DNA of 64,000 bases from Mycteria americana (GCF_035582795.1 NC_134366.1:818501-882500); one strand, 5' to 3'; shown: positions 48,421-61,601, counted from the first letter of the stretch. Numbers and translations are program-made. Notes: generated by a model not told the origin, from the sequence alone.

Positions 48421-51400
48421 TGCTTATTCTTCAGCAAGGGTGCCTTGTGCAGTAGCAACCTCCTCCTTCCATCTTCCATACTGGCATATTCTTCTTTTTC
48501 TTCAGCCTGAGGCCAGGTATGGGCAGTTGAGAATATTTTCTTGTTGCTTTTGGAAGAAAGGCAAAGCATAACTGAAGTGATGTTCTAGAGTCTAAAAGTA
48601 GTTCTTCTTTCAAACCCCAACCAAAAAGCCCCTCCCAAACCCCTCTGATACTTGCCAAAGTAATTCCCTTATGATTCTAATAATTTGGCTAAAAAACTTT
48701 AAAAAGTCTTATAAGCATTCTAAATCAAAAGAGGTAGAAATGTAGGAGAAAAAAAAAAAGGAGGAGAGGCTATTGAATATTTTCTGAATAATAAAGTGAA
48801 CCTTTCTGTAAAACATCTTCTTTACTAATTAATCATCAGATGAAGCTAACTTTCTGAAGTACAACAGCATGTAACAAAAAGCTTTTTGATAAAGTTTGCT
48901 GTTGGGAATGATCTCATCCTAGTGACCAACCGGTCACTGTGCAATGCTCTAACTATTTGCTGAAACAAAAGCATGCTGCATTGGCTGACCACCGAGTAAT
49001 CTGTGTGGTGTTGGAGGGAGCCCTGCGTATGTTCAGATGCAGTCATGGCGTGGCAGCAGGTAGGAGATGCCGTCTGTAGAGCTTTTCACTTCAGTTTAGA
49101 AAGAAGAGCTAATCTTTGAGGTGGGTTAAGCAAGAACTGCTTCCTGTGAATTGGATGTACTTATTTTTCTGGCAATCACATTTATATTTTTTTAATTACT
49201 ATTTTTTTAGACTCTCTATGGAAGATTTTAATTAAAAATGATATAACAGTCATCCCTAGCTTCATAGATTGATTTATTTTGAAGCATAGTACAGTGAATC
49301 AATATGCCTTCTGTATTAAATTCACCCAGCTGTATTTTGCAGTGAACTTCTGTCTTGCCAGAGTAAGAAATGAAGAAATCTCTTAGGTGGGTTAGAGAGT
49401 TCATCTAACATTCCCTTTAGATTAACTTTGTCACAGACTTGCACATGAAAAACATTCAATGACTCCTGTAGCTACAGTGTAGTGATACCCAGAGTAAACC
49501 CTGATATGTTCACTACAAAATATCGGCTATCAGCATATTCGTGCTGCTGTGACCGGAGTCCTCTGGCCTTTTGAAATGAAACCATTGAGAGGAGGACCCT
49601 TCTCCCCTTCTCCCCACATGAGGGAGATCTGTGTGTGTGATCAGAGTTTGGGTATGAGATTACTGACTTTCAGTAAAAATTCTGGAAACAATGGGATTTG
49701 AAGTGGTGTGTGGTGAAATGCCATGTGCTTTCTACCTGTTTCCATTTTTAAAATTATAAAATTGTCACTTTTTAAAATAAAATATGCAATATTTTAAAAA
49801 AACTTACTGTAGTAAGAGCAAACCCCAGCTATTCAACTCCTGCAATTCTGGTGGGAGTTGACAGTTGTAGCTGTCGCGCTTGCCGAGTTAGAATTCAGTA
49901 ATGTGCCAGAAACAAAGCGAGTTTGAGTCATTCTAAGTCAACTTAAAAAACTAGAAGTTGTAGTGTTCATTGTTTGTGTTCTTTCAGTTTCTCGCTCCTG
50001 TATGATTATTTGTTGTCCTTGGATGCATCAGAGCCGCATGCTGATTCCAGTTTAAAACGCAGTATTTGTGTGTAGGGGGAGCCAAAAAGTTTGGAGTCTG
50101 CTCAAATACAAGTATTTTATTTCTGTCAATTAATGAAATGCTGAGAACCGTAAAAATAAGGGGATTACATATGAGACAATGTATTATACTTGTCTTCCTT
50201 TTAGTTGGAATTCATCTTAAAAATTATGGAAGAATTAATTGGTAATTTTAGAGTCATAACAGCTTCTAAATCTGAATGCAGCAGGAGTGACTGCATTTCA
50301 CCTACATTTTGTTGACTTAGAAATCCCCAAACCCTGGGTGGCATAGGAACGCAGCTGTTTTGTTGCTTTGTTAGTAGCTGTCAGGCACGTTGCGCAGGCC
50401 GGTTTCACTGTATTCCCACCTCCTCGTTACATTTCATTAGTGGTGAACATGATATTTGGGAGTAGAGCCTGTAGGTGCAGGGTTGCTGTTCTCATACTGG
50501 CCTATCGAAACAGCAGACAGCGAAACAGCTTTGTTGGATCTTGCTGGTGAGCTTAAAATAAATATTAAAAAACCCCCCAAACCCAAAATGCAAACAAGTC
50601 CAGTTTGTAAGTAACTCCTACGAAAGCCAGCCTCGCATGTTCAAACAGAAGCTGGCGGCCGTGCACGCCGTCTACCTCGGTGCCAGCCTCTGCCAGCGCT
50701 TTGTGCGGGCACGGCTCCGCACCTGACCGTGTTGATGCACTCCTGGGTTTGTTTTGAGCTGGTTTAATGGCTGGTAGCAGAACTGTACTGTTACGTGGTT
50801 CAGCCAGGAGACAAGTGATGCTGTGGATGGACATATGAACAGCTTGTTTTTTTCTTAATGAGTCTGAGCTGAAAAGTTTTACGTTCAGATTAAAAGCGGT
50901 ATAATTATTATTTTTTTTTTTTTTAGTTGGTCTTTGCAGTAAGAACCTACACGTTAAACTGATAAGCTTTTCTGATTTGTTTAGTGAGTTGAGTTGGCCT
51001 GAGCAGCAGGTCACCAGCTATGGCAGCACAGGAGAGTGACAGAGATGTGCGGCTGGGGCCCCTGCTCCTGGTTGCAGTGCAAACCTCAGCTACTCTGGGA
51101 CTATCACCCCGAGTAACTCACCTGCGTGCTTGAGCAAGACTAGGCACTGGATTTGAGGCCCCTGTATGGGAGGTGGGACGGGTTTTTATTAGAAAATTAC
51201 TTTTTGGCACTGGAGCGGCTCTTAGGATTGTTTCGTTGGTTAGTTGAGGCCTTGCTACGCTGAACAGACGACGTGTCGAGTATGTGTGCGTGTTCTCTTT
51301 CCAGTATGTAGCCTGCTTGTGCATCTTGTGGCTCTTAATTCCACAAGAATTGGAATGGCTCTTTCTTAATTCCAATAGCTGTGAGAAATAGAAATCACAT

Positions 51401-52678
51401 GGATTAAGTATAGTGCTGGAAACTAGTTTTATTGGTATGTCTGAAGCATTTTCACAAGATTTTTTTTATTCAGCTGTAGTACAATATTTATTTCATTCAT
51501 GTCACTTTTGATTTCTGAAGACATTTGAGACTTAAAGCAGTAAATCTGTGAACTAACTTACTTGATCATGATGTAAAATAATGCACGTTGTACTGCTTTC
51601 AGCCTTGATGGGAAACTCCTGCTGATCTCACTACACCTTCAGAGCAGATAGCACTTCCATTGATAAGCACAGAACAAGTATCTCAGAGAACAGTTCCACC
51701 AAGCTTCCTTTGTTTAGGGTATCGTTGTCGTGATAACACTGACAAACTAATACTGCTCCTCTCCCTTCAGCAAGATAAAATAGGGTCTGTGGGGAAGAAA
51801 TCTTCTAAGATGCTGAGTCTCTCACTTCTTTTTTTTTTTTTTTGTCCCCCTGCAGTTCTTCTCCATCTCACTTCTTATTTACTGTGATTAAATAGCAATT
51901 TGCAAAAATGCAGCAAAATAAAAGTGCTTGAGTCTCATGTCTTCCACACCTCTGGCTGTTTTTGCCATGGCCTTAACTACTGATAGGTTAAAAAATACTT
52001 TCAAAAATAATGTTTAACAATGCATTGCAGTGTCTTAGGGCAGGATAGAGTGCATGTCGGATGAATGGTTTTACACTGTGGTGCTCTGCTCTGCAGCCAT
52101 CTTCTGCAGGGTATTATTTAAGAGCCTGTCCATGTCAAATACACCATTACGTGTATTGTGTCTCAGATCTTGAAGCAATTTGTTCATCTGTTCTGGTTTA
52201 ACACAGCTGTCTGCACCTTGTTGTAACCTGTCGTCATCTGATGTTGGGTACTAAGGCTCCATCCCACTTTGTCACACTGAATTGAACAAATCTGGTCTTG
52301 GAGGCAGTTGCATAATGGGAAATTAGTGTTCTTCCTCTGTTCCAGTTAATTTTTTGTTAGTTTTAGGAACTTTTTTCTTTAGAAACCTTAATTACTCTTG
52401 TACAGTTGTAAATAAACATCTGAAGGATTTATCAGGTAATTTCAAAGCCAGTCACTCTTGTCTTTAATTTGCTAAGGAGTGACATTGTGTTTTAAAAACC
52501 ATAAAAGCCATAGTTTTGATTCGGAATATGTGAACGTGTTCCAGCTCAAACCAAATGTTTAATCTATTCACAAACTGGCATTGAATCTTATTCTGACTGC
52601 TTGGTTTTTCAGCTCACTTGTAAAAAAGGGAAACTTACCTTTTACAGATTGACTTTTTTGTTTGTTTTGATCCCCCTT

Positions 52679-52699
52679 CCCCCCCCCCCCCCCCCCCCC
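52679..52699. repeat. Poly-C tract, 21 nt
   Basis: 21 consecutive C residues, preceded by TCCCCCTT. The complementary strand is a G21 run capable of G-quadruplex formation. Run length is likely uncertain in the assembly. Confidence 0.85.
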
Positions 52700-52755
52700 A
52701 ATCTCAGTCCTGAGGACTGCTGTTGGGGAGAGACAAATTTCCTTTGCGGCAGGAC

Positions 52756-52791
52756 TTTTTTTTTTTTTTTTTTTTTTTTTTACGTCACCTC
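52756..52791. repeat. Poly-T tract, 36 nt
   Basis: 36 consecutive T residues, 56 bp after the 21-C run. No retroelement body or target-site duplication was recognised on either side, so it is called a simple repeat and not a retroposon tail. Confidence 0.85.
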
Positions 52792-53587
52792 AAAGTGGTA
52801 AGACTAATGGAAAACCCCCAAAGCTTGGGGAAGATGGGCTTCTTTATGCCTTGGAAATGAGATATGGCAGCTAAAAGGCAAATAACTAAATGTTAATGAT
52901 CTTAACCGTATCTGGCTACACCATTCTGACCTTTATCTCCCCTTCTTCCCTTTCACCAGGTATGGGTATCGCTTTCTGCTTACACCTTACAGAACAAATC
53001 CACTCTTACTTGCTCTGATTTTAGCTGGAAGTCTTAAATGTTGGTATGATAAATAATGGGAGAAGGTTTGTTTTCTTTTGTTCCCCTGCACCCTCTTAAT
53101 GCCCAAGTACTTGTTTCTGTGAGATGCACAGAATTGCAACTCACAGTTGCAAAAAACTTCACAGAATTTCTGTGAGTTGCACAGAAATAGAGAGGTTGGT
53201 CTGTGCGTTGGAGATCGCTCAGAGCTGTCCTGACTTCTTAGCTCCATCTAACCCGAGGTGCCAGCTCTAGCTTGGCCACGTCAGTCAGGTGTTGTGCACT
53301 GGCCCCACAGAGGGGAGGCGAAATGATGTTTTCAAGGCTTCTCCTGAAGTAACTGGGAGAATGTGGGACGTTCCGCAGGTGACTTCTGCGCAGCTGGGAT
53401 CTCGATGAGGTCCTGGCAAAGTCTATGTGTAACCAGGACTTCACCATTTCAGTAGCTTTGGTATCTCAGGACCCTGATATTGCATAATTGCAGTGAAACT
53501 GGTCTTTTCCCTGTAAAGCTTTTGAGCAACAAGTCCTCTGAAAACTTCTGGAATATAGTCATATTCCGAATGGTCTTGCTTTTATTT

Positions 53588-53634
53588 GATAATAACACTT
53601 CATGTTGTTAATATCATGTTGATAATAACACTTC
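53588..53634. repeat. Two-copy 33-bp tandem repeat
   Basis: GATAATAACACTTC occurs at 53588-53601 and again at 53621-53634, with ATGTTGTTAATATCATGTT between. It is a simple local duplication in AT-rich DNA. Confidence 0.7.
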
Positions 53635-54079
53635 TGTAATGATTTTGAGTGTCATTAACTTTTCTGTTAGAGGACGGCCTCTAGTCTAGAAGTAAGTATT
53701 TTGATACTAGGTAAAGTATATAGTTTCTGTGCTGCTGAATAGCCATGACTCCTGGAAAGGCCTTTTAGCTTGAAGGGGGGAGAGAGGGAGGAGGAACCTC
53801 TCCCCAACCCCTGCCAGGGTTGTCTTACAGTGCTCGTTACAGTTGAGTGGAGTATGTTTTCACATGCTATGGAACTACAGCAAAGATCTGTAATTCTTCA
53901 CTGTGCAATCCAGAATCTGAAATAGCAAGATTTTAAATATTCAGTTGTCGAATGTAGTGGATCACTTAAGCCCTGAACAGTTTTACCTTTGTACTCGGAA
54001 AGGTAATCTGTCTCTGCAGTTGCACTGTCGCAGAGTAAGCCTTGGTTCTGATCGACTGGTCCTCTCTGTTGAGAGGAGA

Positions 54080-54300
54080 TGGGTGAAGATGTGCAAGGCA
54101 GCAGCTGGTTTGTTAGTAGCAGGTTCCAGAAAAGCAAATAGGGAAGCTCAGTGATTTCTATCACTTAAGTAGCAATGATCCTGTGTCTGTGCACTGAATT
54201 TAAAGGCTTTTTTTGCCATCCTCCTTCTGATCCATATTAGCCTTTTGGCTCTTGAGAATGCAGAGGGAAATCTATTGATGATGCAGAGACTCTAAGCCTG
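54080..54300 (+). repeat. Diverged intronic duplication, copy A
   Basis: Aligns in the same order with 54879-55130 at an offset of 800-817 bp. Shared landmarks are GGGTGAAG, TGCAAGGCAGC, AAAGCAA, TGATTTCTATCACTTAAG followed by TAGCA, TGTGTCTGTG and GCTCTTGAGAA. Copies differ by many substitutions and small indels, indicating an old event or two copies of an old repeat family. Confidence 0.65.
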
Positions 54301-54878
54301 CTGTCTTTGTGCAATGGAAGATAAAGATTACTGGGTTTTTTATGTATTTCTTGGTGTACTAGTTGCATTGCTGTCTGGCATCATTTTAAAAAAAAAAGTT
54401 GCATTCCCTCTGTCTAATAAGAGCTGATGATACATCTTCTGTATCATCATTGGCTAAATAACAGTCCCAAAATTGATATGGAAAATGTAAAAGCAAGATC
54501 AAGTTCTGTTGTGTTTGTAATCTGTAACTATTGAATTTTGGCACAGGCCCAACTTCAGTGTTGGAGACAAGGGGAATTATCATTTCCATCTCCCCTTCTT
54601 AATACAGGAGCTCTTGTACACAGAGGAAATGCTGTTTTCCTTCTTTCATCTGTTTTAAGAAATAGCACGCATGTGGCTTGCCCTTGGGATGCTTTTGTTC
54701 ACCTGTGACTAATGAGGAGTGTTAGGTGTTTCTAATAAGGTCTTATCTGGCTGTTCTGACACCAGTCCTGTTGTTCGTACCCTTTAGAGCCATTCTGTTC
54801 ATCTCCAGTTGCTGTAATAGAGACACAAGGCGCTGGAAACCAACCTGTGAGGCTCGTGTGTGCAAGGGTAATGGATAT

Positions 54879-55130
54879 CGGGTGAAGGAAGATAGAATTT
54901 CCTGCAAAGCAGCGTCTGTGTTCAGGAGTGGACTCCACAAAAAGCAAGCAGAAAAGCACATTGATTTCTAGCACTTAAGTAGCAGTGTTATATGTGTCTG
55001 TGTTTGTTTTATTTATTCCCCGTCCCCCCACCCTTACTCCTTCTGTTCCTTGCTGCCATTTTGCCTCTTGAGAAAGTGGAGAAATCTCTTTTGATGCTCC
55101 ATTATATGCAAGGGCAAGCATCTCTGTCTC
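54879..55130 (+). repeat. Diverged intronic duplication, copy B
   Basis: Partner of 54080-54300. The best block is TGATTTCTAGCACTTAAG followed by TAGCA near 54962-54984. Downstream it shares GTGTCTGTG and CCTCTTGAGAA. An insertion of T- and C-rich sequence (about 55000-55045) accounts for part of the length difference. Confidence 0.65.
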
Positions 55131-55420
55131 TTGAAAATGTTGCTGCCTGTTATGTCTGAAAGTGCGATGAGGACAGTAAATAGAATATAGAGCCATGAGG
55201 GAAGCTCTGCCCTGTGGTTTGTGACAGAAATGTGTGGCCTTAACTTGGAACTGCTCACAGAATTGTGTTTATAAAGAGCAACTAGTTCATGAAATATATC
55301 ACTGTAAACAAAGGACGTGCGGAATTTGCTATTGAGTGGATTCATCGTACAGTCTCGCTCACCTTCTGAAGTGATGGTGTGACTGATTTTTAAGGGCATG
55401 GTTAATGCCTAGTTCAGGCC

Positions 55421-55459
55421 TAGATGTCTAATGCCCAGATGTCTAATGCCTAGACATCT
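55421..55459. repeat. Tandem 15-bp unit ending in a perfect 9-bp hairpin
   Basis: AGATGTCTAATGCC is repeated with a period of 15 bp. The second copy forms AGATGTCTA (55437-55445), loop ATGCC, TAGACATCT (55451-55459), a perfect inverted repeat. Confidence 0.75.
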
Positions 55460-55782
55460 TAAATATTTAACCTAAAATACACAGGTTATTAAACCTGTCA
55501 AATAGATTTCCTCAGATACTGGTGTTTAGTTAGAGTACATCTGGGCATGGGGATTTGGTCTGTGTAAGTGACCTTTTTCATGGAGATATCTTATGTTTGT
55601 GGTTTGGTGTTTGTTTTTTTAACTAAATAACCTGTATTTTCAGAGCTTTGAACCCAGGATGCCGGTCGGGCTGCCACTGTGTATTCTGCTTAATTTTGGT
55701 ACTTGCTTTTTTTTTTCCCCTCTGAAGCATTCCATGTAAAATCTACTGTCATAAATAAGTTTCCAAACTGAAAATCCAAGGA

Positions 55783-56238
55783 TTAAATAAATCGTAAATC
55801 TCTCTGTCTTAAAGGTACTTCTAGGTCAAGATTGGGGCAGTTGCAAATCCGGGTGAAGAAGCACAGATCAATCGTACTGCCACATTTGAGTCCTCGGGTC
55901 TCCGACCCATTTGCAAGCACCACATAAACCTCAACTTCAAGAGCACCCACTGCTCTCTGTGTGGATCCGTTAACATCAAAATTATAGCAGCTTGATAGGT
56001 GGTTTTTTAAGATGCACTGAGCGTGTAAGTTCTCAGTGAAGTCAATTAACAGTATCCCTGAGAAGTGACCTCCAGCCACGTGGCTCTCTCTGCCCACATC
56101 ACCCCCGTCCATATGTGCCAGCAGTGTCATCCTCTCCACGCTGTGCTTGCTCCTGGAGGAGCGGTGGTACAAGAGGAGGATCATGACCTCTGCAGGAGGC
56201 TGGCATGTAAGTGAGGAGATATTAACGGGCAGCTCTGA
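55783..56238 (-). CDS. Hypothetical protein-like open frame, unknown family
   Basis: Minus-strand frame of about 151 codons from 56238 to a TAA at 55785-55783. Directly upstream are a GTG (56241-56239) and then a TAA, so there is no ATG at the start. The first Met is about 19 codons in (AEVMILLLYH), just after CCTCCTGCAG, which resembles a splice acceptor. The composition is strikingly protein-like for intronic DNA: hydrophobic strands (FSGILLIDF, VEVYVVLANGSE) alternate with charged loops (HRSSRSKHSVERM) and eight cysteines. The GC content appears higher than in the flanks. No signal peptide, membrane segment or motif was recognised. It may be a fossil gene or viral-like insertion, a terminal exon of an unknown gene, or chance. 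I assign no function. Confidence 0.3.
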   Translation of the reverse strand, partial: SELPVNISSLTCQPPAEVMILLLYHRSSRSKHSVERMTLLAHMDGGDVGRESHVAGGHFSGILLIDFTENLHAQCILKNHLSSCYNFDVNGSTQRAVGALEVEVYVVLANGSETRGLKCGSTIDLCFFTRICNCPNLDLEVPLRQRDLRFI

Positions 56239-59200
56239 CACTTAAATTATGAAAGTTGGCAGGCGTCAACCTTGAAAACATAAGCAGATTTAAGTCTCAT
56301 GAATTTTCATGCTTTCTTACAATAGTAAAATGTCAGATACAGTTAGAATTCTCCTCCAATAGTTGTTTTGCTGTAAAGCTCTTGCCATGGTAACGTGTCA
56401 TTACTGAGGCAGAATTCAAGGTCCCAAAGAAATGGGAAATCCAAACTTCTCTCGTTTGCCCACGCTAGTAGATTAGCTGCCATGGCAGACAACATTCTTT
56501 AATCTGGTCTAATTTTGTAAAATTGCTCTTGGCACCTGCAACTTCCTTCTTGGTTTTCCTTTTCCGAAGTCAAGGAAAGACAACATTTCATAGTCCAAAT
56601 GAGATTATGGTGTTCTCTGTTCAGGGCTGCACCAGCAGCTGGCTCTATTTGATATATATTCACATTACATTTTTAAATGTCCATAGCATCGCTGACCACT
56701 CCATTGACTCTTTGATCTGCATAGTAAGAATTTGTCATCTGTGGAAGCGGAAAGGAAACAAATGGCCCTGTTCTCGAACCATCTCAGGACTCGCCAGATT
56801 AGGCTGTGGAGAAAACAGTGGTGTTCTCTACATTACTGCTACTCTAAAAGGGTGTAGTGTGGATTAAATGAGTAAGAGAAGGATGCTTTTTGTTTTACGT
56901 ATTGAACAACCTGTTACAACTTGGCTACTGATAAACCTATTTCAGGCTTGTTTGCTGGGCATGGGACCTCAGGGCCTTTTATGACTTGCAGCTAGAAGTC
57001 TTATGCTTCTTCCTCATCCTCCTTCAGCTGTGTCTGGAAGCAATGACTAGCTGCCTCTGTGGGGTAAAAATGAAGCGTTAACTACAGCTTGAATAGGATT
57101 GAGCTCACAGAAGTTCCTTTGCAAAGTGAGAGCAGGAGTTTCCACAGTTGAGAAATACAGCTAATGGAGCAACATGGATCACTGTATGGAGCAGGAGAGA
57201 ACAAGGATCTAGGCAGCCAGTCAGCTCAGCAGTATTTCAGGTTAGAGGGGTGGCAGTTGTAGGTTAGGCACTGGCAAAAGCTTACGATCACTTCACACTT
57301 CCAGCTATTTGTTAAACTCTGCTTTGAAAAGTGAAAGCATTGAATCCGTGTGAGTCAAGAGGGAGTTGGGCTGGGAATAGCCCTCTCTTTTAGCTGAAGT
57401 TGTTATGCATGGGTGGCTTACACCGCAAAGGGGTAGAGGAAAACTACAGAGGAGAGTATGTGGAGAGCTGCTGGCTGTCCATAGTAACCTCCTAATGAAT
57501 AACCTGTGAAAAACAGATGTGCCAGATACTCGGTTTGGATAAAAGGAACAATCTAGAGCAGAGAGACTTTATAAAAGACTTCTTAAAGATTAGCAAAAAA
57601 TATAATTTTTTTTTAAAAAGTCATTGAGAGATAAGACCTTGCAAACAACCCTGTTTCTTACAGTAGTGGGCTGGGGGGACTTCCTTGGTGGTACGCTCTT
57701 TCATAGTGGCAGATGAGGATGAGCTGGACTACTGGAGTTTCCAGGAAGCTGGGATGATGTGAATATCAAAACAACTTACTAAGTAAAAGCTTCTCACAGT
57801 CTGGCATCTCTGGCTATACCTGTGCTAGTGAATTACATGATGCTTGGGGACTTCTGGTAGTGCTGGAATACAGTGTCTGTGCTGTTTGTTTTTAGAGTAT
57901 TTCCTGTTGCAGTCTTTGCCCTAGGGCAAAAGTTATCTCCCAGACACTGCTGGACGCTATTCAAGAGCTAGCCTGGACCAGGACCAGCCACTCTGCTTTA
58001 AAGAGTAAGACTTTACAAGTGTGAATGCAGCCCTTTCCTAGTCACCGTGATCTTGGGCACATTTAAGTCAACTCTGGCATTGAACTTCCTAGTGGGGAGG
58101 TAGCCTTCGTGTTCCTTCGTGATTGCAAGAAGCTCAATCAGTTTAGCAGCCTTTCATTAGAGGAGAAGTGAAATTTGAATAATGAAAGCTTCTTTTTCTC
58201 TGTGTCCTCCTCAGGTGATCATTAGTGTTCAGCCCCAGCTAAAGCAAAATGGCCATTGGAAGAGCTTCAGTTGCATTTAGTTTAACTGAAGTGTGTTCCT
58301 ATTTCAGTCATAGTCCAAGACTCAGGTTCTTACAGCTCCTTTTTCTAATGTGCATGCAACTGAATCTTTACTTTATGAATCTCTATAACATCTCAAGTCA
58401 TTAAAAATGCCTATCTCTGGTTTATCCTAGCCAAAAAGATGGCAGGTTGTTGGATAATGCTAAGTGTGGGCGCGGGCATGTGCTTTGACAAATAAAGCCT
58501 ATGACAGGAGTCACAAGGGATCTGTATTGATTAGATGTAACAGTAGGAAGAATTCTAGAATTCTTAATACTTTTATTTTTAGATGTAATTTGGTTAGGCT
58601 GAAGGCTTACTGTTCAATGAATTGTTCCAAAAATAAATATTTCAGAACAGGATTAAACTTGAATGTGAAAGACAGTTTGTCTTATGCATCAGTGTTCGTG
58701 GAAGGAACTGGACAGAAATCACTGTTCTTGAATTTGCATGCTCTGAATCCAAATTAGGACTACTTTCACCAAAACTACTCCTCCACAGAGGAAGCAAGAG
58801 GTGCTGTTGGGAATGCAACTGCGATAGCTAATTTTAGCTGATTTAGTCCTGTTCGCAGCAGAGTTCTTCAACTGTGAAAAGAGACACTTTGGTCTTGCTT
58901 AAATGACTTTTTTTTTAATTGAGCTTCTGCTGAAAAGGAATGTGCTTTGTTTCTCACCAAGGGCATTTTCTGCCTTGGTTTTTGGTGTTTTTTTTTTCTT
59001 TTTGTGGATCTGGATGTTTGTGTTAAGGTTGGGGTTTTTTTTCTGTGTAGACACATCTGAAAGATCTATAGAAAGATTCAAAGATCACTTCTGTCAGTGT
59101 TTAATCTCAGCCTTCTCTGGGTGTTTTCAGCCTCTTGTCAACTGCGTTACAAGACAGTACACAGGACTACTTGCTCCCTCCCCACGCTCTTTGGTTGTAC

Positions 59201-61601
59201 GCTAACTCACTAAAGACCACTGGCTGCTGGAGCTTACCTCTCAATTAGCATTTCTTGTACTGTCCAGCCTTTTGGGATCATTCTGGAATGTCCTTGGTTG
59301 GTCTTTGACACTGGTGCTTTGGCAATCCGTGAGTCACTCTTCCACCTTTCTGGAATCACTGCATGTTGTTTCTGTATGCAAATTGCTCTTGACATACGAA
59401 AATCCATTGTGCTATAAAAACAGCTACACTTGTGCAGCTGCTTATTTACTGTCTGCTTGTATGAACCTCACTGTTTTATAACTTTGTCAACCTGAATTGC
59501 TACAGAAGACTATTCGTTAAAGCCTGTCCTCTTTAATAAGGATTAAATGTGGATATTGCTGAAGAGTATCTGCTTGCTTTACAGTTACCTTTATTCTTCT
59601 GTGTGCTACCTGCAATTGGGAAGTATGATCTCTTTCTACAAGTAGTAAGAGTTGTGTCACTACCGTTAAAGTCTGACTTGCTGTTCATGAATGTTTCCCT
59701 AGAAGATTATTTACTCTTAGAGTTCAGTGGAACTCCATCTTGTGTTTTGAAGACTCTTGAAGTTATTGGTTTAACTTCAGCACTTTGCTTCTCTCCTGGG
59801 AGAAGCTCTGCTCAGGACTAGAATCAAATCTAAAAGCAATCTCTCTCAAATACTGTCAGCTTTATTTGAGATGCCTCCTGCAAGTGTGGGAACAGGAGTT
59901 TGATGCTTAACAAAAATTCATTACATATTTGGTAATGGTACCCATGAAGAAAAAAGGTCCACAATATATTCTAGAATAAATTCTTGGTTTAGGATCTTGG
60001 TGAGTTCAGTTATGGGCAAGGAGCCAAGACAGGGGCTTGTGGCTATAAAGGTGGTTTTCCCTGTGTCAAGGTGTTGTAGTTAAGTTGCTGCTAGCATTAC
60101 TCCTCTAGGAGAGGACTGGGATGAAAATCTGAGATGCCTTAATCTCTGGGTTTCATGGCCACCATGTATATATATATATAGCTCAGGGTTTACAAGGCTT
60201 TGCATTTGAACCCATGGTATTCGACAACGTGATACTGCTTTGCATGTGGAATGCTGTAGCTGCAATGTGTGCCGCCCCTCTCAGCTTTTCATATCGAGTG
60301 ATCTTCATGTACCATGCATGTTTAAGATGGGGAGCTATTTAAAGGAAGCTGTTTATCGAGAGATTTAGAAACAAAGTGTGAAGGGTGAGAGACAACAGGA
60401 AACTAAAAGATCGAGTGGCTGCCTCTCCTGGGATACGGGAAACAGTCTTCTGAATTTGGGGATGAGAAAACAAAGTGTTGCTTGTTTAGAGAAATTGAGG
60501 GAGCCTATAAGGGCATCTGATATGACGAATGGCACATTCTTTCTGTTATAAACATAATTACACTGAATTACATTCCATTTAGCTGGGGTAAGAGTGATAA
60601 TCCTGAACGTAACTGGAGGTTTGCTCTAATACCTCTCTCTTTGGCAGTACAGCAACATAAACGCAGATTGAGACAAGCACTGTTGATACAGAAATTACTA
60701 AATTACTGGAACTAGAGACTGTCTAATCACGATAACTTTGTGAGGTGGCTGTAGGGGAATCACTTCCATGCTTCTGTCTTGCATCCTTTTTGGGTGGCTC
60801 ACCGAGGTAAGTTTTATGCTCTCCTCGTGGACCAAGGAGAGGTGGTAGCTTACTCCATCCTCAAAAGGGGTGCCACTGGAAACTGGCAGGGACAAGTAGT
60901 TGCTACTTAAAGCAGTAAGAACCTTCAAAGTTATAAAAAAGCAGAAATGAATTGTTAATGTTTGCCCTGAAATATGTATATGCTTTTGGGACTGCTCAGA
61001 ATAAGTGTTGTATTATAGATGGCGTGGATTTGGTGAACTCTCAGGTGAGAAAGAAACAGAAGGTATGAGACTGAGTAGTAAGCAGAAAATAGTCTAGTGT
61101 ATTAATGGGATGCAGGCAATTCAGTTGGTGGGGGAAAAAAACGTCTGTGTAGAAAACTGGATGAAGTTAGAGAAGCCATTGAAATGTTTAGTAGTAAAAG
61201 TGCAAGGAGCTTGGGAACCAGAAGAGCTGAGGAACAAGAACTACTGGTGCAGGATGTGGAACTGGATATTATAGGGATAGCAAACATGATGGGACAGTAT
61301 GCATACCAGGCATTACCTGTTTTCCGATAGTGTAGGCAAGATAAAAATGAAGAGTGGGTGTGGAGTGGGATGTAAATGAAATAAGACTGCTTTTCCTCTG
61401 TTGTGTTGCTTTTCAGTGTCACTTGCATAAAAATTGTGTTGGGGAGAAATAAAGTTGCAAACTTAGCATCAGGGTTGCAATGTATAGACAGGTATCTTAA
61501 CATTAAAATAGTTTCAGGTAATATTTCTCCAAACTGAAAAACAATTATGGCTAATAGTGGAACACATAAGTTGGTATTTGCTAGCCAGGTGACAGATGAC
61601 T

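Noticed and set aside
52756..52791. T36 as the poly(A) tail of a minus-strand processed pseudogene
   Set aside because: No coding remnant or target-site duplication was recognised beside it, so it is kept as a simple repeat.
61102..61503. 133-codon minus-strand frame rich in Ser/Leu
   Set aside because: Low-complexity Ser/Thr/Cys stretches, no motif, and composition typical of translated AT-rich intron.
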